From positions 1-16,147 of the forward strand of contig CABQIF010000042.1 in NCBI GenBank assembly GCA_902464115.1: DNA of 16,147 nt, given 5' to 3'. This stretch comes from an uncultured Ruminococcus sp. GTDB lineage: Bacteria > Bacillota > Clostridia > Oscillospirales > Ruminococcaceae. The position numbers and the translations under genes are program-made. The notes beneath the pieces were generated by a model that did no database searches, had not been told where the DNA came from, and saw nothing but the letters and a program-made list of their open reading frames with translations. This document shows, one piece after another, positions 5,957-14,500 of this stretch. Numbering within the stretch: the stretch's first letter is position 1; the number at the start of each line of letters is the position of its first letter.

Positions 5957-7879
5957 TCAACCCAATTCCTCTTCCAACAAAATCATCTCTTCCAGTGCTG
6001 CATCCAACTCTGTCCGCAGAGCATCCATTCGCTTGCACTTTTCCTGCATCAAATTGAAATCACTGTACACTTCTTCCTTTGTGATCTCCTCGTTGAGGGC
6101 ATCCAGTTCTGCTTGCATCGCCTCGGACTGCTGTTCCAACTGCCGCATTCTTGCTCGCTGCTGGGCAGCCTTTGCACGTTGTTCCTTAGAACGATACGTC
6201 TGCTGCTTGTCCTCTTTTTTCTTTTCTGGTTCAACTGCCTGAGCCGCCGCATTTGCAGCAGCTGCTTCTTTTTTCGTTGCATCCAGCCAGCTTTGAAATC
6301 CGCCGATATACGTCTTTACGCCAGTTGGAGTGATTTCTAAAATATGGTCTGCGACCTGATCTAACAGATACCGGTCATGCGATACAAACAGAATCGTTCC
6401 GGTAAAGGTTTTCATAGCATCTTCGATGACTTCTTTCATGGAAATATCCAGATGGTTCGTCGGTTCGTCCAAAATCAAAATATTTCCATGCTCCAGCATC
6501 ATGACAGCAAAACAAACCTTTGCCCGCTCGCCACCACTGAGCACACCCACTTGCTTATAGACTTCTTCGCCTGTAATTCGCACCTTGCCCAGCAAGCTAC
6601 GAACATCATAGTCCAGCCAGGTTGGAACACGGTCATGAATCTCCTGCATGACCGTCTTTGCTGGGTGCAGGTTGGTGCTTTCCTGCTCAAAATAGGAAAT
6701 CTTCGTCTGAGCTGCCCAGCGAATCTTTCCAACATGCGGCAACTGCCCCTGTAAGATTTTCAACAGAGTTGATTTTCCAACACCGTTTTCCCCAATAATG
6801 CCCCATTTTTCCCCTCGCCGCACTTCAAAGGAAACTGGTTCTGCCAACACTTTTCGTTCTGCTCCGCTGCCGACTGCAATGGCAATATCCTGCACCTGCA
6901 AGACCTGCTGCGGCGGTTCGATGTCATAGGTAAACTGTACCCGTGCCGACTTCTGGTAAGTAATCGGTTTTTCAATTCGTTCCATCTTTTCCAGCTGTTT
7001 CATACGGCTCTGGGCACTCTTTGCGGTAGAGGCTCTGGTCTGATTACGAGCAATATAATCTTCCAGCTTGGCAATTTCTTTTTGCTGCAATTCATATTCT
7101 TTTGTCTGCCGAATCACAACGGCTTCTTTCTGCACGGTATAGGCGGAATAGTCGCCCTTATAGCGAGTTAACACGCCGTGCTCAATCTCACAAATCGAGG
7201 TACAAAGCCGATTCAAGAAATAACGGTCATGGGATACCAGCAGCAGAGCACCCTTATAGTCTTTCAAATAATCTTCCAGCCACATGACAGTTTGAAAATC
7301 CAGATGGTTGGTCGGTTCGTCCAGAATCAACAGCGTTGGTTCTTCCAACAACAATTTTGCAATTGCCAGTCGAGTCTTTTCCCCACCGCTGAAACTGGAA
7401 ATTTTCCGCTCATAGGTTTCTGCACCGAAGCCCATGCCGTTCAGCACCATTTTGATTTTCACATCAATCTGATAGCCGTCATTGCTTTCAAAATAAGTCT
7501 GCAAGCGGTGATATTCTTCTGCCGCTGCTTCGGAATTGTCTGCCAATTCCTGTTCCAGCTCTCGCATACGTGCCTGTGCATCCAGCAACGGCTGAAAGAC
7601 ATTGTGCATCTCGTGCCAAACCGTCTGTTCTTTCTCCAGACCGCCCATCTGTTCCAGATAGCCGATACTGGTATGACTGCTCTTGATGATTTCGCCGTCC
7701 CCTTCCTGAATGTGGTCGGGCAGAATCCGTTCCGTAATCAACTTTAACAAGGTCGATTTCCCGCAGCCATTCACACCAATTAAACCAATTCGGTCACGGT
7801 CTTCAATCGTGAGAGAAATATGTTTGAGCAGCGGTGCTCCATTGTAAATTTTATTGACATCTGTTAATTGCAACAGCAT
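5957..7879 (-). CDS. ABC-F family ATPase, YdiF-like
   Basis: A soluble twin-cassette ATPase (640 residues) without membrane domains, of the ABC-F class that acts on ribosomes. The first cassette has Walker A GVNGCGKST (35-43), signature FSGGE (163-167) and LILDEPTNHLD (184-194). The second has GENGVGKST (363-371), LSGGE (447-451) and LILDEPTNHLD (468-478). The charged linker at about 245-310 is the P-site interaction motif that reaches into the ribosomal E/P site. A charged, helical C-terminal extension (about 555-640) is predicted to be coiled coil, as in YdiF/Uup types. This pattern fits a housekeeping translation factor better than a Vga/Lsa/OptrA resistance protein, but resistance cannot be excluded. 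The ATG at 7879 follows AGGAG at 7 bases. The gene has its own promoter. Confidence 0.9.
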   Translation of the reverse strand: MLLQLTDVNKIYNGAPLLKHISLTIEDRDRIGLIGVNGCGKSTLLKLITERILPDHIQEGDGEIIKSSHTSIGYLEQMGGLEKEQTVWHEMHNVFQPLLDAQARMRELEQELADNSEAAAEEYHRLQTYFESNDGYQIDVKIKMVLNGMGFGAETYERKISSFSGGEKTRLAIAKLLLEEPTLLILDEPTNHLDFQTVMWLEDYLKDYKGALLLVSHDRYFLNRLCTSICEIEHGVLTRYKGDYSAYTVQKEAVVIRQTKEYELQQKEIAKLEDYIARNQTRASTAKSAQSRMKQLEKMERIEKPITYQKSARVQFTYDIEPPQQVLQVQDIAIAVGSGAERKVLAEPVSFEVRRGEKWGIIGENGVGKSTLLKILQGQLPHVGKIRWAAQTKISYFEQESTNLHPAKTVMQEIHDRVPTWLDYDVRSLLGKVRITGEEVYKQVGVLSGGERAKVCFAVMMLEHGNILILDEPTNHLDISMKEVIEDAMKTFTGTILFVSHDRYLLDQVADHILEITPTGVKTYIGGFQSWLDATKKEAAAANAAAQAVEPEKKKEDKQQTYRSKEQRAKAAQQRARMRQLEQQSEAMQAELDALNEEITKEEVYSDFNLMQEKCKRMDALRTELDAALEEMILLEEELG

Positions 7880-7914
7880 AATAACACTCCTATTTCATGA
7901 GATTTCGTGTTATC

Positions 7915-7944
7915 ATGATACCATGAAATTGCAGGAACTGTCAA
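7915..7944 (-). promoter_or_regulatory. Sigma-A promoter of the ABC-F gene
   Basis: On the minus strand, TTGACA (7944-7939) is followed after 18 bp by TATCAT (7920-7915), preceded by TGG (extended -10). The -35 box begins right after the T-tract of the upstream operon's terminator, so the two transcription units are packed without a gap. Confidence 0.75.
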
Positions 7945-8009
7945 GAAAAAACCGCTGTTTCTGACAGAATGGGTCTGTTACTTCCCAAAACTGCCAGCAA
8001 AAACAGCGG
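7945..8009 (-). terminator. Terminator of the MBOAT-DHHW-FkbH-ACP operon
   Basis: CCGCTGTTT (7952-7960) and AAACAGCGG (8001-8009) form a perfect 9-bp stem. On the minus strand TTTTTTCTT follows. The 40-base loop holds a second stem, TGACAGA (7962-7968) / TCTGTTA (7974-7980), making a branched structure. It lies about 33 bases past the ACP stop codon. Confidence 0.75.
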
Positions 8010-8042
8010 CGATTTTCTCAGCGTATCATGCTATTTTCCGAT

Positions 8043-8318
8043 TTATCGGCGGAACAGTCCCCGCTTCTTCGGCTTTTCGGTTGCCCGATTGGCAACGATG
8101 TCTGCCATTTCTCCCACGTTCTTCATACCAGAAACTTCCTTCATCTGGAACTGCATGTGAAATTCCTGTTCCACAGCATCAATCAAGTTGATGTGTTCCA
8201 GACTATCCCATTCCTCAATATCATTTGCGGTGGTCTGATCGGTGATCACGATGCTGTCATCGTCAAATACATCCCGAAATACCCCTGTCAACCGTTCCAT
8301 TACCTCTGCATGTGTCAT
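8043..8318 (-). CDS. Acyl carrier protein
   Basis: A 91-residue acyl carrier protein. The 4'-phosphopantetheine attachment Ser is residue 39 in EEWDSLEHINL, with the usual helix pattern on both sides (FRDVFDDDSIVIT before; AVEQEFHMQF after). The arm would carry an activated acyl thioester. Its start ATG overlaps the FkbH stop (ATGA, 4 bases), so the two are translationally coupled. This pairs it with FkbH rather than with fatty-acid synthesis, whose genes are absent here. The site AAGGAG lies 11 bases upstream of the ATG; a GTG at 8330 is too close to it. Unusually, the protein ends in a strongly basic tail, KPKKRGLFRR, which could touch membrane lipid or the MBOAT partner. Last gene of the operon. 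Confidence 0.9.
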   Translation of the reverse strand: MTHAEVMERLTGVFRDVFDDDSIVITDQTTANDIEEWDSLEHINLIDAVEQEFHMQFQMKEVSGMKNVGEMADIVANRATEKPKKRGLFRR

Positions 8319-10114
8319 TGTTCTGCACACTCCTTCTGATTTACTGTAATTACCTGATTTTTATTTGTATAATCTGCAACATTCAATTCCCAGACGCTGT
8401 CGCCATTTTCCATGTCCTTCGTCTTGGTGAAACCAAATGTGCCGTACAAATCCTTTACCATTGCATTCTTGGCAGTTTTATAATAATAGCCAACAATTTT
8501 CTGAATGCCCTGCTCTCGGCACTGCCGTACCAGTTCATCCAGCATTGCAAATTCCATATCCCGTTTCAAAACCCGGCAGCTCATCAGCCACAAGTCCATA
8601 TGTAATGCATCGTCCACTTTTTCGCCGATGACAACGGAAACAATGCCGTTATCGCCGAATTTATCCTCCAGCCGTCCATACAGCCGAATATAGCGGTCAG
8701 ACGCTGCAACGGTTTCCATTTCACTTTGTGTATAGCGTTTCGTGGTCAAATTGAACTGATTGCTCTTATTGGTCAGCTGTACAATTCGCTGCAAGTAAAT
8801 GGGTTCAAAGTCCCGAATCGTGCCTTGCATCTCCAAACTGTTCAGATAGTCGGTATAGTCTGCAAAGGTTTTCTGCATCTGTGCCCGCTGTGCATTTGCC
8901 TGATACATCGCATTCCGCTTTGCATCATCACTCGACAGGCTGGTAACTTCAAAGTATCCGGCACGGTCTAACTGCCGCAGGCAATCTTCCACGCAGTCAA
9001 ATTCCGGAACAGCAACGCCCGGAATCTGTCCGGAAACAATCGCCCGTTCTGCTGGATTGTCGTCTACAAATACAATGCTCTCCGGCAGCAGGTTCAATTC
9101 CGCAGCAGTTTCCACCAAATTGCGGTCTTTTGGCTCCCAGTTCGCCTTGATGGTGACAAAGTCATCTGGTTTCAGAACACCACTCGGATGATTCAAGCCC
9201 AGCAGAGCATTTTCCGGCTCATTCTTTGAGCAGACGGTCAGCAAAACACCAATTTTCTTCTGCTGTTTCAAGTAGCCCTGCAACTCTTCATATGCCTGTC
9301 CCATGGAGGTTTCATGTCCGATTTCGATGCCTTCTTGTCCATCATCACCAATGACACCTCCCCAGAGCGTGTTGTCCAAATCCAACGCCAGAACCTTCTT
9401 GTTCTTGCCGTAAATAGAACGAATGATTCGAGTCAGATTATAGGCAAAATCCGGAATGGCTGGCACACTCAGAGCATATTTATACAGATACCAATAAGAC
9501 GGCTCTGCCCATGCATCCAAGCCATAGCAAGCGGACAAATACTGAATATCGTGAATATAGAACGAGGTGTGCGTATTTGCATAATCATAAAACTTGCAGT
9601 TTAACCGTGTGATGAAGTTGATTCTGCCGTGAATGTCCGAAGCATCCCGATTCCCCAGCAGCCGATAAGCGGGCAATTCAAAGTTGTTCTGAATAATCGG
9701 GCAATGATAGACTTCCGCCAGACGATCCCACATCTGCGTAAAGTGCGTGTACTGCCGCTCCAAGGCTGCCTCTACGGTTTCTGCCGGACAATACACATCC
9801 TCCGGAAATTCTGTGATGTTGCGGCTGGTGGTGTGAATGAAAATCAAATCTGGCTGAAAGGCTTCCAGCTCTGGATTTTCAAACATGGCATCCTGCCAGT
9901 AGCGGGCGTATTCCGACTGATAGAAAGACGGCTGAATGCCATTGTCCAACAGGAACAGTTCCAACATGGAAACAATATCATTTGTGGTAGAGCCGCCCAG
10001 AACTGCAATCTTTTTTTCCATGCGAGGCGTGCCGTCTGCCAGCAGAGCCTTTTTAATCTTTCTGCGGTTTTTCAGAATCCACGCACTATCGAATGGTACT
10101 TGTAATTCTTTCAT
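8315..10114 (-). CDS. FkbH-like HAD-family enzyme (acyl-ACP loading)
   Basis: A 599-residue cytoplasmic enzyme with FkbH architecture. An N-terminal SGNH-like region begins with VLGGSTTNDIV (about 38-48). The HAD-IIIC phosphatase core has the nucleophile motif ALDLDNTLWGGVIGDDG (Asp 245, Asp 247), the SKN motif (296-298) and VDDNPAER (350-357). The conserved LTNKSNQFNLTTKRYT segment (about 447-462) and a GNAT-like C-terminal part follow. In methoxymalonyl-ACP and tetronate biosynthesis, FkbH relatives take 1,3-bisphosphoglycerate, remove phosphate and load the glyceryl group on an ACP. The adjacent overlapping ACP gene supports the same chemistry here. None of the follow-up oxidation enzymes (FkbG/I/J/K) is present in the window. 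The ATG at 10114 lies 11 bases after AAGGAG; a TTG at 10123 is too close. It starts 31 bases after the upstream DHHW gene. Confidence 0.85.
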   Translation of the reverse strand: MKELQVPFDSAWILKNRRKIKKALLADGTPRMEKKIAVLGGSTTNDIVSMLELFLLDNGIQPSFYQSEYARYWQDAMFENPELEAFQPDLIFIHTTSRNITEFPEDVYCPAETVEAALERQYTHFTQMWDRLAEVYHCPIIQNNFELPAYRLLGNRDASDIHGRINFITRLNCKFYDYANTHTSFYIHDIQYLSACYGLDAWAEPSYWYLYKYALSVPAIPDFAYNLTRIIRSIYGKNKKVLALDLDNTLWGGVIGDDGQEGIEIGHETSMGQAYEELQGYLKQQKKIGVLLTVCSKNEPENALLGLNHPSGVLKPDDFVTIKANWEPKDRNLVETAAELNLLPESIVFVDDNPAERAIVSGQIPGVAVPEFDCVEDCLRQLDRAGYFEVTSLSSDDAKRNAMYQANAQRAQMQKTFADYTDYLNSLEMQGTIRDFEPIYLQRIVQLTNKSNQFNLTTKRYTQSEMETVAASDRYIRLYGRLEDKFGDNGIVSVVIGEKVDDALHMDLWLMSCRVLKRDMEFAMLDELVRQCREQGIQKIVGYYYKTAKNAMVKDLYGTFGFTKTKDMENGDSVWELNVADYTNKNQVITVNQKECAEQ

Positions 10115-10145
10115 GATTTGCAAAACTCCTTTTTCTTTCTTGCAT

Positions 10146-11462
10146 TTAAAATTCCGTGTCTTCCCAATTCACGTTGTCATATGCGGCATTTTGTGTGCGG
10201 ACAACTTCTAAATCCTGTCCGTTTGGCCCATTTGCACTGAACAGATTCATGCAAAACAGAACATCAGTTGCTTTTGCCTCTTCCTGAATAAAGTCAATGG
10301 CATTCAAATTGAAATACCGCATATCACACACATAAATCTCAGAAAATGAACTGGTTAGACATGGCACTAATGCATTGCCATAGCTGTCCTTGAAAATCAC
10401 CAATCGGCGGTCATTGTCGCAATCCGTCTGAATGTGGACAATCTTATCATCTCCACACATAAAGACCATGTAATAACTGGAATTGTCCCATGCAGCTGGG
10501 TCAAGAATCAAATCTGACTCGTAGCCATTTGCATAATCTCGGTCATAATAAGTGGTCTGAATGTCGTTGGTCGGCACATAATAGACGAACTCTTCTGGTG
10601 AATTTACCAAATCCGGATAATCATTCGTATAATATGCCATTGAGCCAACAAAATCATCTTCTACATATTTCTTGTAAGTTGTCAGGTCAGCAAACGGAAC
10701 ATCTGCCTGCTCTGCAAACGCTCTCGCCACATAGTAAGCCCCCAGCTGAAACCAATGGTGGTCGGTTCTCGCATAGATCGGCTCAGCAGTGTGTTCTTTT
10801 AGAACACCATAGGCATCAATCGGAATGACACCTTTAAAAACCTTTTCCGCTGCATCCATGCAATCTTTTTCGCTGGAAAGCGTGGAATCCTGAAATGCAG
10901 CTGGCGTATAGAAAGAAGCATTCGTTGGGGCTAAAATCGAATAGCATTGCACATCGTCCCCCAAATCCTTTTGATACTGGTTTAAGATTTCTGCATATGC
11001 TTCAGTTTGTTCGGCATAACCATTAAACAAGTTGATGGCACGCTTATGATCCCACAAAATGCCGGACACGACTTCAATTGGTTCTGCACCATCATCCATC
11101 GTTGTGACAATCGTCACATAGGTGGTGACTGTAGTTGTGGTAGTTTCTGTGGTGGTAACTGCTGTGGTGCTAGGCATCGTTTCAGTGGCTGCTGTTTCTG
11201 TTTTTTTGTCGTTTCCGTCTGCTGGTTTCATCAGCATGAAAAGCAACCATGCCACGGCTGCCAGCGTTACCAGAACAGCTGCACCTAAAATCAACCGATC
11301 TTGCCACTGCATCTGTACTTCATCCGATTGCGGCTGATTCTGCTGGGATGCAGTATCGGACTTTTTTCTCTTTTTAGGAACTGCCTGCTGCTGCAAAGCT
11401 CCGCAGTTGGGACAGGTTGTTTGTTCCGATGTCAGCTTCATACCGCATTCTTTGCAAATCAT
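10146..11462 (-). CDS. DHHW-family protein with zinc-ribbon N-terminus
   Basis: A 438-residue membrane-anchored DHHW protein, related to the AlgX/AlgJ acyltransferase fold. Order of parts: zinc ribbon (Cys 3, 6, 17 and 20), one membrane helix (about 57-78), threonine-rich linker (91-121), then an extracytoplasmic domain with the DHHW motif (RTDHHW, Asp 234 and His 236) and a candidate nucleophile in IFKDSYGNALV (Ser 360). In AlgX the D-x-H pair and a later Ser form a circularly permuted SGNH triad. The domain is close to the upstream paralogue; the stretch from FKDSYG to LNAIDF is nearly identical. It lacks the EENRVLAEKP...DTVPFR segment that the paralogue has. The start MICKECG at 11462 follows AAAAGGAG at 9 bases; longer in-frame starts fall inside the preceding terminator. 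No separate promoter fits in the gap. Confidence 0.85.
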   Translation of the reverse strand: MICKECGMKLTSEQTTCPNCGALQQQAVPKKRKKSDTASQQNQPQSDEVQMQWQDRLILGAAVLVTLAAVAWLLFMLMKPADGNDKKTETAATETMPSTTAVTTTETTTTTVTTYVTIVTTMDDGAEPIEVVSGILWDHKRAINLFNGYAEQTEAYAEILNQYQKDLGDDVQCYSILAPTNASFYTPAAFQDSTLSSEKDCMDAAEKVFKGVIPIDAYGVLKEHTAEPIYARTDHHWFQLGAYYVARAFAEQADVPFADLTTYKKYVEDDFVGSMAYYTNDYPDLVNSPEEFVYYVPTNDIQTTYYDRDYANGYESDLILDPAAWDNSSYYMVFMCGDDKIVHIQTDCDNDRRLVIFKDSYGNALVPCLTSSFSEIYVCDMRYFNLNAIDFIQEEAKATDVLFCMNLFSANGPNGQDLEVVRTQNAAYDNVNWEDTEF

Positions 11463-11484
11463 ATCCGCATTCTCCTTTTCCATG

Positions 11485-11534
11485 ACAAAAAATGGAACAG
11501 CGGCAAGGCAGGAAATCCCACCCTGCCGCTGTTC
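11485..11534 (-). terminator. Terminator hairpin inside the operon
   Basis: GAACAGCGGCA (11495... 11505 on the plus strand) pairs perfectly over 11 bp with TGCCGCTGTTC (11524-11534). On the minus strand CATTTTTTGT follows. It lies between the two DHHW genes, where no new promoter is visible downstream. It may therefore reduce rather than stop expression of the three distal genes. Confidence 0.75.
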
Positions 11535-11563
11535 GGTTTCTTTTTCCAACGTATTCCGAACGA

Positions 11564-14500
11564 TTACTGTACACGATTGCTCTCTAAGTAGCTTTCATTT
11601 CCACCAGTTGCACTGAACGTATTCATTGCAAACAGCAAATCTGTACAGCCGACCTGCTTGCAGAAATCAATGGCATTCAATTCAAAATATCGCATATCGC
11701 AGACGTAAATATTTTCAAAAGACGAGGTTAAGCATGGTACTAACGCATTGCCATAGCTGTCCTTGAAAATGACCAGCGTTCTGCCATTCTTGCAGTCGGT
11801 TTCCACATGTGTGATTTTATCGTCACCGCCCATGAAAACCAAGTAATACATACTGTTATCATAACCATCTAAATTCATCAGCAAATCACCTTCGGTTGGG
11901 TCGGTGAAGCTGGTACTGTAATAGGTGGTCTTGTATTTGTTTTTCGGGATGTAATATGTAAACTCTTCCGGATTGTCCAGCAAAACGGCACTTTCCGTGT
12001 AAGTATACATCGAGCCGACATAATCCTTTTTCATTGCAGTGTTATAATCGGACAGCGATGCAAACGGTACATCTGCAACCTTTGCAAACGCTTCAGCAGC
12101 ATAATATGCCCCCAATGGTAACCAGTGGTGGTCGGTACGGGCATAAATTGCCTCTGCGGTATGCGGCTTCAAAGCGTTGTATACATCCACTGGCTTTACA
12201 CCCTTCAGATAGCTGTTGATGTTGTCAATGTTTTCCGTTTCACTTGCCGTATAGTTTGCATACTCTTCCGGCAGGTAATAGGAAACAGCAGTCGGTGCGA
12301 CCAAAGAATAAACCTGTACATCTGATCCAAGGTCTTGCTGATATGCATTCAATGTTTCAGCATAGTCCTGTCCTACAGAGAAGCTACCGCCATAAACGCA
12401 AACTGCACGCTTATGGTCAAGAATAATGCCCTCGCCGATTTCCGCAGCTGGCACATCGTCTGGGTCTTCCGTTGTCGTTACAACTGTTGTCGTAACAGCT
12501 GGCTCTGTGTTGGTTTCATCGCTGCCAGCAGCAGCGACTGCAACGGTTGTTTCTACTGCTTCTGTCGTTGCCGCTGGTGTTGCTGTTTTCTTCTGCACCT
12601 GTGGCACATTTCCAAAGAATACCGTATCTTCTTCACTCTGTACCCCTGTCCACTGCATCATAGCAGAAATGGTCTTTTTCAGCTTGCTGCGGAACGGGAC
12701 AGTATCGTTATAATATTCTGACCAGCCGGAAGTATAAGAACCATCTAACAGCGATGTCAGCGAGAACTTCGGCTTTTCTGCTAAAACTCGATTTTCTTCA
12801 TAGGAAATCGTGGAACGTGGTGCTAATAATAAAACAACTGCCAGCACGACAACAACACCGCTCAACAGGCTTACACCAATGGTTTTGGAAAACCGCTGTG
12901 CCTTTCGCTGCATATATTCCCGCTTTGTCAAGCGTTTTTTATGCGGTGGATTACCCGGCTGTTCTGCCTCTGAAACCGCACCCTTTACGGATTCGATCAC
13001 ATCTTTTTTGTGCTGCTGTTGTGCCATTTCTTCTTCGGTTGGCGGAACTTGCTGCTCCGGCTGTTCCGGAAAATCATGGAACAAACGGTTATAAAAAGCA
13101 GCAGACTCCAACTGTGGTTCTGGCTCGGGTTCTTCTTCCCGTGCATGGGAAATAACCGGACGCTTTTCCGGTTTTGGCGATGCAGGTGCTTCCTGCACAG
13201 GGGGCATCATAGGCTGTTCCGGTACAGGTGCAGCCATTTCCGGCATGAGTGGTGCAACGGGTTCTGCTATTGGCTGCTGCGGTGGAGTTGCAACCGGCTC
13301 CGGCTGTGGCGGTGCGGTGTTTCTCGTCAGTGGCAGAACTGGTTTTTGCTGTTCTGGGTCAACCGGTGCATCTTCCAGAAACAGTTCCCGGAAGAAACGG
13401 GCTGCCTTGCTAGGCTGTTTTCCATTTGGAATTGCCCGAGGCTTTTTTTCTGCTGCTCCAGTCAGTTCTGCAACAGATTCTCGGGGCTGCCGATTCTTCA
13501 AATATTTGGTTCGCTGCTCTGCAACCTGTGGCGTTTCTTCTTCGGAAAACCAATCCGGAATGGGTTCTGGTGCAGCGGTATCAATCGAAATATCCTGCGG
13601 TTTTACCGGACGGAATGACGGTCTTGCTGGTTCTGACTGCGGTACAGCAGTCGTTTCCGCTGCTGGCTTTCCCTGATACCGCCGAACCGGCGTTGACTTT
13701 TCCGTTTTTGTATCTGCTGGCTGTAAGTCGTCCAGCGTTTTTCCCTCCGCTTTCATCTGCCGGAGCATTGCCGTTGTAATAAACGGTGAGGCAATCGCTG
13801 GCTCTGGTTCAGGCTGCGGTTCTGGTTCAGAAATCGGCTGCTGAATTGACTCTGGGGCAGCTGTCTGCACTGGCATTTGCGGTGCTCTCCGCTGTGGGCG
13901 AGCTGGACGAGATTTTTTCTGTGGTGGTACTGGTTCTGCAACGGGTTCTGGTGTTGGAACTGCCTGTGGCTCTGCCGGAGATTCCGATACAGCGGAAACC
14001 TCTGGATTTGCAGCGGTCTGCTGCTGTGCCATCGCTACAATTTTTTGGAGCAGTTCCGGCGTTAAAGTTGCCTTTCCAGTTGCATCCTGCTGCACCATCG
14101 CTGCAACCTGCTGCAACAATTCCGGTGAAACCGCAGCAGATTCTGCTGTTGCCTGCGGTTCTACTGGCTTCGGCGGTTCTGGTGTTGGCTGTGCTGGCTC
14201 TGCCTGCTGTGACTCTGCTGGAGTTGGTTTTGCTTGCGGCATCGCTCTTGCATCCCGTACGGGCGGCATTTTTGGAGCAGACTTTTCCGGTTCTGCCGGA
14301 TTGGTCGGCGGAACGGCTGCTGCTGCCTGCGGAGCAGATTTTTTCGGGGTCTGCGGTTCTTCTACGGAAATATCCTCAAAAAACCGATTGTAAACAGCGG
14401 ATTCTTCCGGCTGCTGGGTTGCCTGCTGCTGAATTTCCTGCAAAGCTTCTCTAGAAATTGCCTTGGCTGGCTTTTGAACCGGCGGTGGCGGTACTTGCTG

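Noticed and set aside
7178..7747. Plus-strand frame of 189 codons opposite the ABC-F gene
   Set aside because: The opposite strand has fully conserved ATPase motifs; the plus frame has no recognisable domain or ribosome site.
5957..7879. ABC-F gene as an antibiotic resistance determinant
   Set aside because: Length, coiled-coil C-terminus and motif context fit the housekeeping YdiF type. No mobile element or regulatory leader peptide is visible.
10115..10123. Upstream TTG start for the FkbH-like protein
   Set aside because: It lies only 2 bases from AAGGAG; the ATG at 10114 is the better start. The same reasoning rejects TTG 1590 and GTG 8330 for two other genes.
13010..14454. Long plus-strand open frames (up to 222 codons) opposite the large DHHW gene
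   Set aside because: They mirror the Pro/Gln/Ala-rich coding tract, have low-complexity translations (Leu/Ala- or Cys/Trp-rich), and lack ribosome sites.
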